From Bacillus massilinigeriensis (GTDB lineage Bacteria > Bacillota > Bacilli > Bacillales > Cytobacillaceae): a stretch of 38,693 bases of DNA. Positions within the stretch are counted from its first letter, which is position 1. The number at the start of each line of letters is the position of its first letter. Shown one piece after another: positions 25,643 to 34,739 of this stretch. The notes under the pieces are model-generated. The model saw only the letters and a list, made by a program, of their open reading frames with translations. It was not told the DNA's origin and made no database searches. The position numbers and the translations under genes were made by a program. The stretch is taken from the NCBI RefSeq assembly GCF_900111815.1, contig NZ_LT630004.1, positions 2,851,168 to 2,889,860 on the forward strand, written 5' to 3'.

Positions 25643-26887
25643 ATGAAGAAGAAAGTCACATCCTTGGCCGCATTCGCCATTCTTTCTTCCGCCGCATTCG
25701 CCGCCAGCACTGCCAGTGCTTCTACCGATAAATATATCGTTCAAAAAGGCGACACCCTTAGTCATATTGCGAAAAAATTCCATACAAACGTAAGCAACTT
25801 GAAGCGCCTGAATGGCCTCTCCAATGATTTAATTTATGTACGCCAAACATTAAAGGTCACTGGTAAAGCGCCTTCTGGGCAGAAGCCCACCCGTCAATCA
25901 AGAAGCGGGAGCAGCAGCAAAGTTTATACTGTTGCAAAAGGAGACACGCTTGGCAAGATTGCCGGTAAGTATCGCGTGACCGTCCGGCAGCTGATGGAGT
26001 GGAACAGACTCCGGAATACTGTCATTTATCCTGGCCAAAGACTTTCGGTTTCCGGAAGAGGGTCTGCTGCGTCTAATTCGAATCCAAGCCCGCCAGCAAG
26101 ACCTGTGACCCCTCCTGTTAACGCAAAGGTGCATATCGTTGTAAAAGGCGATACGCTCGGAAAGATCGCGGGCAAGTATCGCATAACCGTCCGGCAGCTG
26201 ATGGAATGGAACAGGCTGAACAACCACATTATTTTTCCTGGTCAAAGGCTTTCTGTCACTGGAAAGAGCTCCGAATCAGCGGCTCCAGCGCCAAAGCCGC
26301 CAGTTCCTCCTGCAGCACCTCCAGCAGGAACAGCCACTTACAAAGTAAAGGCTGGCGACAGCCTTAGCCGTATTGCCATCCAGTTCAATGTCACAGTTGG
26401 CGAATTAAAAGCATGGAACGGGCTGAAAAGCAATACCATCTATGTCGGGCAAACATTGAAAGTTTCAGCTGCCGGCGCCGTTGTTCCACAGCCGAACAAG
26501 CCTTCCCAGCCAGCAGGCGGAAATGTTGGAGCAGCTGCGATTTCTCATGCGAAAGCCGTTATGGGCACACCGTACGTTTGGGGCGGCAGCCAGCCAGGCG
26601 GGTTCGATTGCAGCGGGCTAATTTACTATGCATTCAGCAAAGCCGGGAAAAACATCGGCCGATTGTCTGCAGCAGGCTATTATAACCGCAGCTACTATGT
26701 AAACTCCCCGCAGCCTGGTGACCTTGTATTTTTCGAGAATACTTATAAACCAGGAATCTCGCATATCGGCATCTATCTCGGCAATAACGAGTTCATTCAT
26801 GCCAACACCGGAATCGGCGTAGCAGTTTCGAGCTTGAACTCTTCCTACTATAAAAGGCATTTCGAAGGATTTAAGCGATTCTATTAA
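25643..26887 (+). CDS. LysM-NlpC/P60 cell-wall endopeptidase (LytF/LytE-like)
   Basis: 414 residues. A signal peptide (1-26, AxA-type ending STASA) precedes four LysM modules at about 29-72, 93-136, 163-206 and 232-275, joined by Ser/Pro-rich linkers. Modules 2 and 3 are nearly identical over GDTLGKIAGKYR and TVRQLMEWNRL. The C-terminal NlpC/P60 domain (about 296-414) has Cys323 in GFDCSG, His374 in SHIGIYLG and His386. It cleaves D-Glu-mDAP bonds in stem peptides, mainly for daughter-cell separation. The SD AAAGGAG lies 15 nt from the ATG, and GTGA-TTG-TCAC between them can fold and shorten the gap. The promoter is of sigma-D type. Confidence 0.92.
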   Translation: MKKKVTSLAAFAILSSAAFAASTASASTDKYIVQKGDTLSHIAKKFHTNVSNLKRLNGLSNDLIYVRQTLKVTGKAPSGQKPTRQSRSGSSSKVYTVAKGDTLGKIAGKYRVTVRQLMEWNRLRNTVIYPGQRLSVSGRGSAASNSNPSPPARPVTPPVNAKVHIVVKGDTLGKIAGKYRITVRQLMEWNRLNNHIIFPGQRLSVTGKSSESAAPAPKPPVPPAAPPAGTATYKVKAGDSLSRIAIQFNVTVGELKAWNGLKSNTIYVGQTLKVSAAGAVVPQPNKPSQPAGGNVGAAAISHAKAVMGTPYVWGGSQPGGFDCSGLIYYAFSKAGKNIGRLSAAGYYNRSYYVNSPQPGDLVFFENTYKPGISHIGIYLGNNEFIHANTGIGVAVSSLNSSYYKRHFEGFKRFY

Positions 26888-26928
26888 TTTCTTACTTTTA
26901 TCCTGAGTGCGGAGAAGTAAACATGGAA

Positions 26929-26962
26929 AGTCTGGCCAGTTTTTTGGGCCAGGCTATTTTTT
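26929..26962 (+). terminator. Intrinsic terminator of the autolysin gene
   Basis: CTGGCC (26932-26937) pairs with GGCCAG (26947-26952), extended by AGT/GCT, and is followed by a run of T (to about 26962). Confidence 0.8.
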
Positions 26963-27168
26963 TAGGTTTGGAGAGTTTTTTAGAAGACGAAAATGGAACA
27001 AGGAAATATTGGAGATTACAAGGATTAATCTTTTAAGATATAGTTGAAATGGGAGTATTTTTCCTGTTATGATAGCCCACATTTTAATCAACATTAAATC
27101 CAGTCTTACACTATGATTGATTTTATAAAAGTAAATAAATCCGCTTAAAGGAACGTTTGTTAAAGAGG

Positions 27169-27212
27169 AAAGGACATAACATATCCGTTACAAAAAATAT
27201 GTTGTGTCCTTT
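27169..27212. terminator. Second hairpin between convergent genes
   Basis: AAAGGACATAACATAT (27169-27184) pairs with ATATGTTGTGTCCTTT (27197-27212), with one G-T pair. It lies downstream of the YknX-like gene on the minus strand and may be its terminator. Between 26963 and 27168 nothing else is recognised. Confidence 0.6.
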
Positions 27213-27299
27213 AATCTTTCTGCCTATTCAATTTAACTACTGTTAATATAGTGAATGAGATTCATAAGGGAACGTCTTCGTTTTACTGGACATCCCTCC

Positions 27300-28541
27300 C
27301 TATCTTTTCGAAAATCCGACCAGGATGTATTTGATAATGGACTTTTTCCGCTCTTCTTTGAATGCTTTTTTCTCGACTTTTTTTGCCTTGAATGGTGTGA
27401 AGAAGGTGTCTCCCGCCTTTTTGATATTGTCAGGGTTCTTCGCAACGTACTCTTTCTTTTTCACGCCGCGTTCTGCCTCTGCCCTCCCATTCAGTTCGAG
27501 ACCCAGCTTCAGCTTGCGCTTCTCAATTCTTCCCGTTTCGTTCAGGACATAAGCATAGCTTTTCTTGCCTTTTTTCTCGACGGCCTCCGCGGATAGCGTC
27601 GCTGCATCAAGAACCTTTTCGGTCACGACTGCAACACCCACATGCGCGCCCTTCACGAGCTTTTCGTTTTCCTCACTTAGCTCGATTTCATAAGGGAACC
27701 GGCTTTTCTTTTTCACAGAAGGATTGCTTTCCGGGTAAGAAGAAATCTTTGTCAGCGTACCAGGGAGCTTCTCTTTAAAAAGAGGGGAAGTCACTATCAC
27801 TTCCATGCCCTCCTCGACCTTCTGCAGCTCGCTTTCCGCGAAGGTTCCCTCCACTTTCGGTTTGTCGGAAATGATGGTCATAATCGGATTCTTAAGGTCG
27901 TAGTTCACGTCCTTCACGACTCCAGCTACCTCGCTGTTAATGCCGAGCCCGTCGCCGCTCGTGCTATCCTCGAGCACCTCGGCATACTTCTGGATTTCTT
28001 CTTGGATGCGGGCCTTATCCGTCTCTTTGTCATAAATCTCTTTTTCGATCGAAGCACTCACGACTTCACTCGAATTCGACGACGGCATTCCTGTTGTTCC
28101 ATCGCCTGTTACGGCAGTCGATCCGCCGGATTGGGTAGAGACAGATTTTAAGTAGTTCAGCTGCTGAATTTGCTCCTCTATCAAGGCAACCTCACGCTCG
28201 AGCTTGCTCTTTTCGTTTTCCGCCTTCAGCCGCTCTGCGTCTCCCTCATCGGACGCATACTGGTACAGCGGCGTTCCCTCGTCCACCTTATCGCCTTTTT
28301 TTACAAGAAATTCCTTGAAACCGCCAGGCTTTTCGCTATAGTACACATGATGCTCTTCAAATGGCGTCACCACACCCTCGCTGGCGAAAGTCGATTTCAT
28401 CTGTTCCGACTTTACTTTTTCCCACGAAGCAAGATAGGAAGAGCGGTGTACTTTGTCGTTACTTTTCAGCGCCAGGTACATATTGCATGAAACGAAGAGC
28501 ACCCCCGCCGCCAGCATAATCGCCGTCTTTTTGTTCAACAT
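27300..28541 (-). CDS. HlyD/MFP-family efflux adaptor (YknX-like)
   Basis: 413 residues. The N-terminal membrane anchor (6-25) is followed by a lipoyl half-motif FKEFLVKKGDKVDEGTPLYQY (about 75-95), a helical hairpin (about 100-190) with a low-complexity insert GGSTAVTGDGTTGMPSSNSSE, the second barrel half, and a beta-barrel region (TFAESELQKVEEGMEV). The C-terminus is unusually long and lysine-rich. Such adaptors normally link a membrane ABC transporter to export. The gene starts 12 nt after a Yip1-like gene, the order of yknW-yknX in B. subtilis. The ATPase and permease (yknY, yknZ) that should follow are absent. ATG 28541 follows AGGGGG. Confidence 0.83.
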   Translation of the reverse strand: MLNKKTAIMLAAGVLFVSCNMYLALKSNDKVHRSSYLASWEKVKSEQMKSTFASEGVVTPFEEHHVYYSEKPGGFKEFLVKKGDKVDEGTPLYQYASDEGDAERLKAENEKSKLEREVALIEEQIQQLNYLKSVSTQSGGSTAVTGDGTTGMPSSNSSEVVSASIEKEIYDKETDKARIQEEIQKYAEVLEDSTSGDGLGINSEVAGVVKDVNYDLKNPIMTIISDKPKVEGTFAESELQKVEEGMEVIVTSPLFKEKLPGTLTKISSYPESNPSVKKKSRFPYEIELSEENEKLVKGAHVGVAVVTEKVLDAATLSAEAVEKKGKKSYAYVLNETGRIEKRKLKLGLELNGRAEAERGVKKKEYVAKNPDNIKKAGDTFFTPFKAKKVEKKAFKEERKKSIIKYILVGFSKR

Positions 28542-28552
28542 CCCCGCCCCCT

Positions 28553-29203
28553 CTACACTAGCTTCTCAAACTTAATGATAGAAAATAATGCTGACAAGAG
28601 CCAAAGCGCGATATTTAGCCCCACGACCATTGTGAGGACCGACGTTCTGCTTCGGCCTGTGAAAATTTTTACATAGCGGTACTGCACAGCCATGATCCAC
28701 AGCTTGAACAGTGTGACGCAGGCCAGAAAAGAAATGATAAAACTATTGTTTGTGAGATACTGGCCAAGAATACCGAGTGAAAAAGGCGACGAAATATCCG
28801 GCAGTCCAAATGAGACTGCAAGGATTACTTCGACAATTTTTTCCACAAGCAAGATGGCCAGCACAAGGAACTGCAAATAAAGGAACTTATTGAGGCTGAC
28901 ATTGCTGAGCGACCAGAAATACAGGGCCGGGACGAGCAAGATACACGTTCCATAAAAAAGTCCCCACAGTGCCTGCCCGACGATAAACAGGGCTTTATGC
29001 ATTTCGTACTCCGCTCCCGATACGCTTGTCAGCTTTCGCGACAGGTACTCTGAACCCACGCCAAACCAGGCTGACGCAGCAAAAACGATGGTGCTCGCAA
29101 GTACCATCAGCGCCGCATTCCACCATAGCCCCCTTATCCTTTCACTGTCCCGAATAATCGTTGATTGGTATTTCGGATTCTTGAGGCCCTCCAACAGCAT
29201 CAT
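28553..29203 (-). CDS. Yip1-domain membrane protein (YknW-like)
   Basis: 216 residues with five hydrophobic segments (about 30-50, 70-100, 105-135, 145-170, 185-212) and an N-terminal LEGLKNPKYQSTIIR, as in Yip1-family proteins of bacilli. In B. subtilis YknW assists assembly of the YknXYZ exporter that protects against the SdpC toxin. Here it pairs with the adaptor gene directly downstream. ATG 29203 follows GGGGGAAG by 6 nt. A possible promoter (TAAAAT at 29244-29249 behind TTGCCT, spacer 15) precedes it. Confidence 0.75.
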   Translation of the reverse strand: MMLLEGLKNPKYQSTIIRDSERIRGLWWNAALMVLASTIVFAASAWFGVGSEYLSRKLTSVSGAEYEMHKALFIVGQALWGLFYGTCILLVPALYFWSLSNVSLNKFLYLQFLVLAILLVEKIVEVILAVSFGLPDISSPFSLGILGQYLTNNSFIISFLACVTLFKLWIMAVQYRYVKIFTGRSRTSVLTMVVGLNIALWLLSALFSIIKFEKLV

Positions 29204-29249
29204 GTTTATCTTCCCCCACGTTGTCTCTATGTTTTGATGCCTCTATTTT

Positions 29250-29620
29250 AGCAAAAAAAGAATCCAGGCAATTGTAATTTGTATGCAAAGATTGTAGATG
29301 GTGCCTGAGGGCATACTTCACTTACAGAATAATTCCGTAAAAGTGGTGTGAAATCCTGCTTTTTTTCGGGGAATCTGTCTAGCTTTCCTGTTTTTTGGGT
29401 GTGGGGGCGAATGCACGTATGCCGCACATTGGGAAATAACATGATTCGACGATGAATTCGAATGACTCGAGCCTCTTTTCGAACGATGCAACCAACCATT
29501 TGTCGAATTCGACATTGATTATTTAGAAAGGCGATTTTGTAAAAATTAACAAATTCAACACTTACCGAAGACTCTCCTGTTCCCCTCCAAAAAGCATTTC
29601 CTGATTTCACTTTTCCGATC
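29250..29620. other. Intergenic between divergent units
   Basis: No gene supported. The short frames on the minus strand have basic, serine-rich compositions of out-of-frame DNA. Several TTCGAA/GAATTC palindromic bits occur at 29440-29510, including a 12-nt palindrome GTCGAATTCGAC near 29497, without a clear role. Confidence 0.4.
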
Positions 29621-29632
29621 TTGCGTTATAAT
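29604..29632 (+). promoter_or_regulatory. Possible sigma-A promoter of ywqB-ywqA
   Basis: A perfect TATAAT lies at 29627-29632 with only a weak -35 (ATTTCA at 29604-29609, spacer 17). It would give a leader of about 100 nt before the TTG at 29739. Confidence 0.4.
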
Positions 29633-29738
29633 AAAAGAATATGGTTTTTTACTTGTTGTTTTTTCCAATAATGTCTTATATATAGGAACAAAGTGGGCGC
29701 CCGTAGAAGTGGGGCCTTGGATGAGGAGGAATGGCATC

Positions 29739-31361
29739 TTGAGTATGATACCGGAAAACATGCATGGACAGCTGCTTGAGACGAGCCGGAAGCTGATTGA
29801 GCTTTTGCGGCCGGAGTCAGAGGAGGATGTGCGGATCGTTCAGAAAGGGCTGATGCTGTACCAGCAGGGGATGGTGCGGAACAGGAAGCTTGTGGGCGGA
29901 TCGATATGGGCGACGGTGCAGGACGTGACTCCTGTGCGCATCTATATTTCGCTGAGCGCTCCTGCCGACAGCAGCTGTACTTGTCCTGAGGAAGCCTTTT
30001 GCCGCCACCGGATGGCAGCGTTTCTCCATGCATACAGTGAAATCGGCAGCCCAACAAACTGGGTGGAGGACTGGTGCGGACCGCTCCGCGAGCGGGCAGC
30101 AGCTGGGAAGGCCGGATTGCAGCGGGCAAAGGAACTGATGAAAACAGGGGGGATCCCTGCTCTTGACTATGACAGCTGGACCCAATCGTTTCAGGAGACT
30201 TTTCGCTCCGTTCTGTCCTCCTATGGCAGGCCAACCCCATATATCATCTCGCAGCTCGTGCAAGTCTACTTCCGGCAGGTAGAAGCGTCGATCCCCTTCA
30301 AATCGGAGTACAGCGAGCTGTACGAGCTAGTAAGCGCGATTGAAGCGTTCCACTTGTTGACGGACTTAGGCGAGGAACAAGGCTTTGCGAATGAGATGGT
30401 GGAACGATTTTACGGCTATGTGTTCGACAATCTTGAGGATAAAATCGAGGAATCGGCCTACCATTTGGCACAGCGCAGCATGCCTTTTGAGTTCGATCCA
30501 TTCCTGGAACGCCTCGCAGAAGACTCCGGGCGGTTTCTGCTGCATCCAGACTTATTCAGCCATGCATGCATTAACATTTACCGCTCTCTATGGTCAACTC
30601 TATTCCGCAAGACAAGCTGGCGCGAGAAGGAACGGGATAGATTAGAAAAACTGATGGAAGGGAAAACTGGTTTTCCCGAAGAACTGGCGCTCGCCCATCA
30701 TTATTTTTTGCAGCGGCGTGACCAGGAAGCTATCGAAGTCATCCGGAAAGCGGAACAGCCAGCGCTGCACTACCTTTTATACTGGCTGAAAGAACTGAAG
30801 ATTTCCGATACGAAAAGGATGGGTCCCTACATCGAATATCTTGTCCAGCAGAACAAATCCTACATGAACAACTTGCACGACTTCATTGCGGTTCGCTTCT
30901 ATGTGAGCCACGCCTTTTCCCTCGTCTCCTACTATTGCAACGAGACGGGCCGGGTCGAGCTGCTTGAGCGGATGCTCGTCCAATCGCTTCCTTACAGCTT
31001 CAATGAATATGAATACTATGTTTTTGAAAAAGGCGATTTCGAGAAATGGGTAGAATTGTACAGCTATGCGAATTTCGATGAGCAGGCATTACCCACTGAT
31101 AAGCTGAAAATTTTGCAAAAAGAAAATCCTGCTGCGATGCTGCCGATTTTGCATCGGGCAGTCGATGTTCTTATCTCTCAAAAAAATCGCTCAAGCTACC
31201 GTCTGGCTGTGCGCCATTTGAAAAAGCTGCGCACTGTTTATAAAAAGCTGAAGCGCGTCTCGGAATGGGAAAAATTCTTCGGAATGCTTCTAACAAGAAA
31301 CAAGCGGCTGCGTGCCTTCCATGAAGAATGCGTCCGCGGCAAGCTGATTCATGCGGAATAA
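29739..31361 (+). CDS. ywqB: SWIM zinc-finger protein (YwqB-like)
   Basis: 540 residues from TTG 29739, which has AGGAGGA 8 nt upstream. The frame opens earlier at a GTG (29709) with no SD. The SWIM motif C-x-C-x5-C-x-H is complete (Cys80, Cys82, Cys88, His90 in SCTCPEEAFCRH). The remainder is helical and lacks an enzymatic motif. SWIM domains bind DNA or protein and are regularly encoded beside SNF2 helicases. Here ywqA follows after 25 nt, so the two form one operon, as in B. subtilis. The function is probably in DNA handling. The partner role is inferred. Confidence 0.88.
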   Translation: MSMIPENMHGQLLETSRKLIELLRPESEEDVRIVQKGLMLYQQGMVRNRKLVGGSIWATVQDVTPVRIYISLSAPADSSCTCPEEAFCRHRMAAFLHAYSEIGSPTNWVEDWCGPLRERAAAGKAGLQRAKELMKTGGIPALDYDSWTQSFQETFRSVLSSYGRPTPYIISQLVQVYFRQVEASIPFKSEYSELYELVSAIEAFHLLTDLGEEQGFANEMVERFYGYVFDNLEDKIEESAYHLAQRSMPFEFDPFLERLAEDSGRFLLHPDLFSHACINIYRSLWSTLFRKTSWREKERDRLEKLMEGKTGFPEELALAHHYFLQRRDQEAIEVIRKAEQPALHYLLYWLKELKISDTKRMGPYIEYLVQQNKSYMNNLHDFIAVRFYVSHAFSLVSYYCNETGRVELLERMLVQSLPYSFNEYEYYVFEKGDFEKWVELYSYANFDEQALPTDKLKILQKENPAAMLPILHRAVDVLISQKNRSSYRLAVRHLKKLRTVYKKLKRVSEWEKFFGMLLTRNKRLRAFHEECVRGKLIHAE

Positions 31362-31386
31362 TCTCAACAGGAAGGAGCATGCATCC

Positions 31387-34227
31387 ATGTATAAGCTGAA
31401 CGAAACGGAAATTCATTTGCATCCTCAGGGCAACGGGAGTTATTTCCTATACGCGCAGGATAACCGAGGACTCGTCTTGGATCCGATGCGCTGGAAACAC
31501 CTCCTCTTCAACCGGCATCAGGAGAGTTTTTATGGAACGATGCTGGAGGTGAGCAGCCATCAAGGCATTCCAGGCATCGTGTTAAGCGGCTGGCAGCTTG
31601 TCACGCTTTTTGCCGAGGAAAGCTTCAACCGCATGGTGGACTGGCAATGGAACGACCTTTCAGAGCTCTGCCTTGCCTCCTCCCATGCGATTCATGGAGC
31701 CATCCTTGAAAAAGACTGGCATCCCGACTTTTCATCGCTGGAGGATGGCGATTTCCGCTGGATTTTGCCGCAGCAGATTCTCGATGAGTTTCATGAAGAT
31801 TTCTGGAACGACACCATTCGGGAATACGGCGAGGATTGGCCTGTGGAGAAATTCGTTTCTGATTTGTTTCACGATGCGCTCGAAGCTTATTTTCATGAGA
31901 ACGAAAGCTTGAAATACCTTTTTGGCGAAAAAATGGAGCTTCTTCACAACAAGTCGCTGTCCGCATCGCAGCTGCGTGCGTATTTTGACGAAGCGCGCTG
32001 GCTCGAGTGGATTGGGATTAAGGAAGATCCTGCGCCATTCACGCTTGGACTTCGCCTTGAGGAACCGTTGGATGATGATGGCGATTGGGAGCTAAGGCTT
32101 TTCCTCCGCGGGAAAAAACGGCCGGATATGCTGATCGAGGCACGCGACTATGCGTCGTATCCTGCAGGTTGGGAGAGCTTTTTAGAAAAAATAGAAAATG
32201 AAGAGGCGAGACTCACTGCAGTTTTTCCATGGTTGGAAAGCGAGGAGCCTGGACGCCTCCGTTCTGAGCTGACGGAAGAAGACGCGTGGTTATTTTTAAC
32301 AGAAGCAAGCGAAACGCTGATGTCGCTCGGCATTGAAATCTTGCTGCCATCATGGTGGGAAGCTGTCAAAAACGCGAATCTTCGGGTGAAGGCGAAACTG
32401 AAGACAAGCGGCTATCGCAGGTCGTTCGTCGGGCTGAACGCGCTCGTCGATTATGACTGGCGATTCTCGATGAACGGTGTCGATTTAACAGAGGAAGAAT
32501 TCCAGCGGCTTGTCGAGGAAAAAAGACGGCTCGTGTATTTGCGCGGGAAGTGGATTAAGCTTGACCACGGCTTCATCCGCCAGATTCAAAGTTTGATGGT
32601 GAAAGCTGACAAAGAAGGCTTGCATATCCGCGACCTCTTGCAGCAGGAGCTTACGGAGAAAGAGGCGGAAGCAGGCGAAGCAACGGACGATCCGCGCGCG
32701 TTTGCAAAAATCCAAATCGAGCTCAACCGCCATTGGAAGCAGATGATCCGCCAGCTGAAGGAGACGAAGGAAATTCCGGATGTGCCGCTGCCTCAAGGGT
32801 TGAAGGGCGAGCTGCGTCCATACCAGAAGCTCGGCATGAACTGGATGCTGTTTTTGCGGAAGTACGGCTTTGGCGCGGTGCTTGCTGATGATATGGGGCT
32901 TGGCAAGACCGTCCAGCTTCTCTCTTACCTTCTTAGCGTAAAAGAGAACGAGGATGAGAGTGAGGGTGCACCTTCGCTTATCATCTGCCCGACATCGGTG
33001 CTCGGCAACTGGCAAAAAGAGATCGAGCGATTTGCACCGAGCATGAACGTATATCTCCATTACGGGCAATCGCGGGCGAAAGGCGAAAAACTCGCAGAAA
33101 TCGTGAAGAACAGTGACATTGTGCTTACATCATACGGGTTGACACATCTCGATTCCGAGGAACTGGAGCAGGTGGAATGGAGCACTGTGGCGATCGATGA
33201 GGCGCAAAATATTAAAAATGCGGAAACGAAGCAGTCGCGTGCAGTACGGAAGCTGAAGGGCCGCCACCATATCGCGCTAACCGGGACGCCGATGGAAAAC
33301 CGTTTGTCGGAGCTATGGTCGATTTTTGACTTCACAAACAAAGGCTACCTTGGCAGCGGCGGGCAGTTCCAAAAGAAATTTGTCCTTCCGATTGAAAAAG
33401 ACGGCGACAAGAGCAAAATTTCTGAGCTGCAGGGGCTGATTCGTCCATTCTTGCTGCGGCGGACGAAGAAGGACAAGGAAGTAGCGCTGAATCTGCCAGA
33501 CAAGCTGGAGCAGAAGGAATACTGCCCGCTTTCCGCGGAGCAGGCGTCGCTTTATGAGCAGCTCGTCAAGGACACCTTCGCGAAAATAGAGGAACTATCG
33601 GCGTTCGAGCGGAAAGGCTTGATACTGCAGATGCTTGGCAAGCTAAAGCAGCTTTGCAACCACCCTGCTCTCTATTTAAAAGAGGAGCAGCCGGATGGGC
33701 TCGTCTCGCGCTCTGCCAAGATGGAGAAGCTTATCGACCTGACGGGCAGTGTTCTCGAGCAGGAAGAAAGCTGCATTATTTTTACCCAATATATCGGAAT
33801 GGGTGAAATGATCCGCAATGCGCTGTTGGAGGCATACGGCGTCGAGGTGCCATTCCTGCATGGCAGCATGCCGAAAGCAAAGCGCGATAGCTTGATCAGC
33901 GACTTCCAAGAGCGGAAATTCCCGATCTTCCTGCTGTCGCTGAAAGCGGGTGGCACCGGACTCAACCTGACAGCAGCCAACCACGTCATCCATTACGACC
34001 GCTGGTGGAATCCCGCTGTCGAGAACCAAGCCACCGACCGCGCTTACCGAATCGGCCAGGACCGCTTCGTCCATGTGCACAAGCTCATCAGCACAGGCAC
34101 GCTCGAAGAAAAAATCGACGACATGCTCGAGAAGAAGCAGTCGCTCAACGACCAAATCATCCAAAGCGAAAACTGGATCACCGAACTCTCCACCGCCGAC
34201 TTGCACGCGCTCGTGAATCTGGCTTAA
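31387..34227 (+). CDS. ywqA: SNF2-family DEAD/DEAH-like helicase (YwqA-like)
   Basis: 946 residues from ATG 31387 with AAGGAG 9 nt upstream; an upstream start at 31351 has no SD. The N-terminal 450 residues are the bacterial SNF2-associated region. The ATPase core follows: LADDMGLGKTVQLLS (Walker A, about 499-513), ICPTSVLGNW, the DEAQ box in VAIDEAQNIKN (about 604-607), LTGTPMENRLSELWS, then the helicase C half with FTQYIGMGEM, SLKAGGTGLNLT and the arginine finger region TDRAYRIGQ. It is an ATP-driven double-stranded DNA translocase, related to RapA-type and YwqA proteins. It is co-transcribed with the SWIM gene and ended by a strong terminator. Confidence 0.94.
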   Translation: MYKLNETEIHLHPQGNGSYFLYAQDNRGLVLDPMRWKHLLFNRHQESFYGTMLEVSSHQGIPGIVLSGWQLVTLFAEESFNRMVDWQWNDLSELCLASSHAIHGAILEKDWHPDFSSLEDGDFRWILPQQILDEFHEDFWNDTIREYGEDWPVEKFVSDLFHDALEAYFHENESLKYLFGEKMELLHNKSLSASQLRAYFDEARWLEWIGIKEDPAPFTLGLRLEEPLDDDGDWELRLFLRGKKRPDMLIEARDYASYPAGWESFLEKIENEEARLTAVFPWLESEEPGRLRSELTEEDAWLFLTEASETLMSLGIEILLPSWWEAVKNANLRVKAKLKTSGYRRSFVGLNALVDYDWRFSMNGVDLTEEEFQRLVEEKRRLVYLRGKWIKLDHGFIRQIQSLMVKADKEGLHIRDLLQQELTEKEAEAGEATDDPRAFAKIQIELNRHWKQMIRQLKETKEIPDVPLPQGLKGELRPYQKLGMNWMLFLRKYGFGAVLADDMGLGKTVQLLSYLLSVKENEDESEGAPSLIICPTSVLGNWQKEIERFAPSMNVYLHYGQSRAKGEKLAEIVKNSDIVLTSYGLTHLDSEELEQVEWSTVAIDEAQNIKNAETKQSRAVRKLKGRHHIALTGTPMENRLSELWSIFDFTNKGYLGSGGQFQKKFVLPIEKDGDKSKISELQGLIRPFLLRRTKKDKEVALNLPDKLEQKEYCPLSAEQASLYEQLVKDTFAKIEELSAFERKGLILQMLGKLKQLCNHPALYLKEEQPDGLVSRSAKMEKLIDLTGSVLEQEESCIIFTQYIGMGEMIRNALLEAYGVEVPFLHGSMPKAKRDSLISDFQERKFPIFLLSLKAGGTGLNLTAANHVIHYDRWWNPAVENQATDRAYRIGQDRFVHVHKLISTGTLEEKIDDMLEKKQSLNDQIIQSENWITELSTADLHALVNLA

Positions 34228-34257
34228 AGGCGGGTTTGGGTTATATAGAATATAAGG

Positions 34258-34290
34258 TCGCCGGGACAGGAGTTGTCTCGGCGGTTTTTT
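34258..34290 (+). terminator. Intrinsic terminator after ywqA
   Basis: CGCCGGGACA (34259-34268) pairs with TGTCTCGGCG (34274-34283) with one G-T pair, followed by a T-run to 34290. Confidence 0.9.
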
Positions 34291-34350
34291 GTGTGGGGTG
34301 AGTTGGAGGTGAGGGCGAGTCATGGTGGGGGCGCGTGGGGGAATGCTGTT

Positions 34351-34436
34351 GGTTGCGAGCAATTAACATGGAAGGCGCGCGGGGACTGCGTTTGGTTGCG
34401 AGCAATTAACATGGAAGGCGCGCGGGGACTGCGTTT
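34351..34436. repeat. Two tandem 43-bp repeats at the array head
   Basis: The 43-bp unit starting GGTTGCGAGCAATTAACATG occurs at 34351-34393 and again at 34394-34436 without a mismatch. A degenerate third copy (ATGGAAACCGCGCAGGGAC) follows at about 34462. The GACTGCGTTTGGTT end of the unit is shared with the 291-bp units, so this is probably the degenerate beginning of the same array. Confidence 0.85.
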
Positions 34437-34709
34437 GGTTGACCGCCTAGGGAGAAGTCATCATGGAAACCGCGCAGGGACTGCGTTTGGTAAATCGCAC
34501 CGAGAGCGATTCTCATGCAAAGGGCGGCGGGACAGCGGTTGGTTGATTCTTGCGCAAAGTTGGTTGATTTCTTTTCGAATGTGGTTGATTCCGCGCCAAG
34601 GTTGGTTGATAACTCGCCAAGGTTGAGCGATTCTTCCTCAAACTTGGTTGATTACACTCTCCAGCAGCGAGAACTCCCACCCTTGAGTGCCTGCAAAACA
34701 TCAAAAATT

Positions 34710-34739
34710 GTCGCTTGCAGTTGATCAAGCGACTATTTT
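34710..34739. terminator. Terminator-like hairpin of repeat unit 1 (recurs in every unit)
   Basis: GTCGCTT (34710-34716) and AAGCGAC (34727-34733) with a T-rich tail. Equivalent hairpins lie near 35001, 35271, 35562, 35853, 36144, 36432 and 38559. In most copies the plus side is followed by six or more T, and the minus side by ATTTTTTATG, so it could stop transcription in both directions. Confidence 0.75.

Noticed and set aside
29626-30263. Long minus-strand frames opposite ywqB
   Set aside because: Arg/Ser/Pro-rich shadows of a GC-richer gene with clear SWIM motif and SD on the plus strand.
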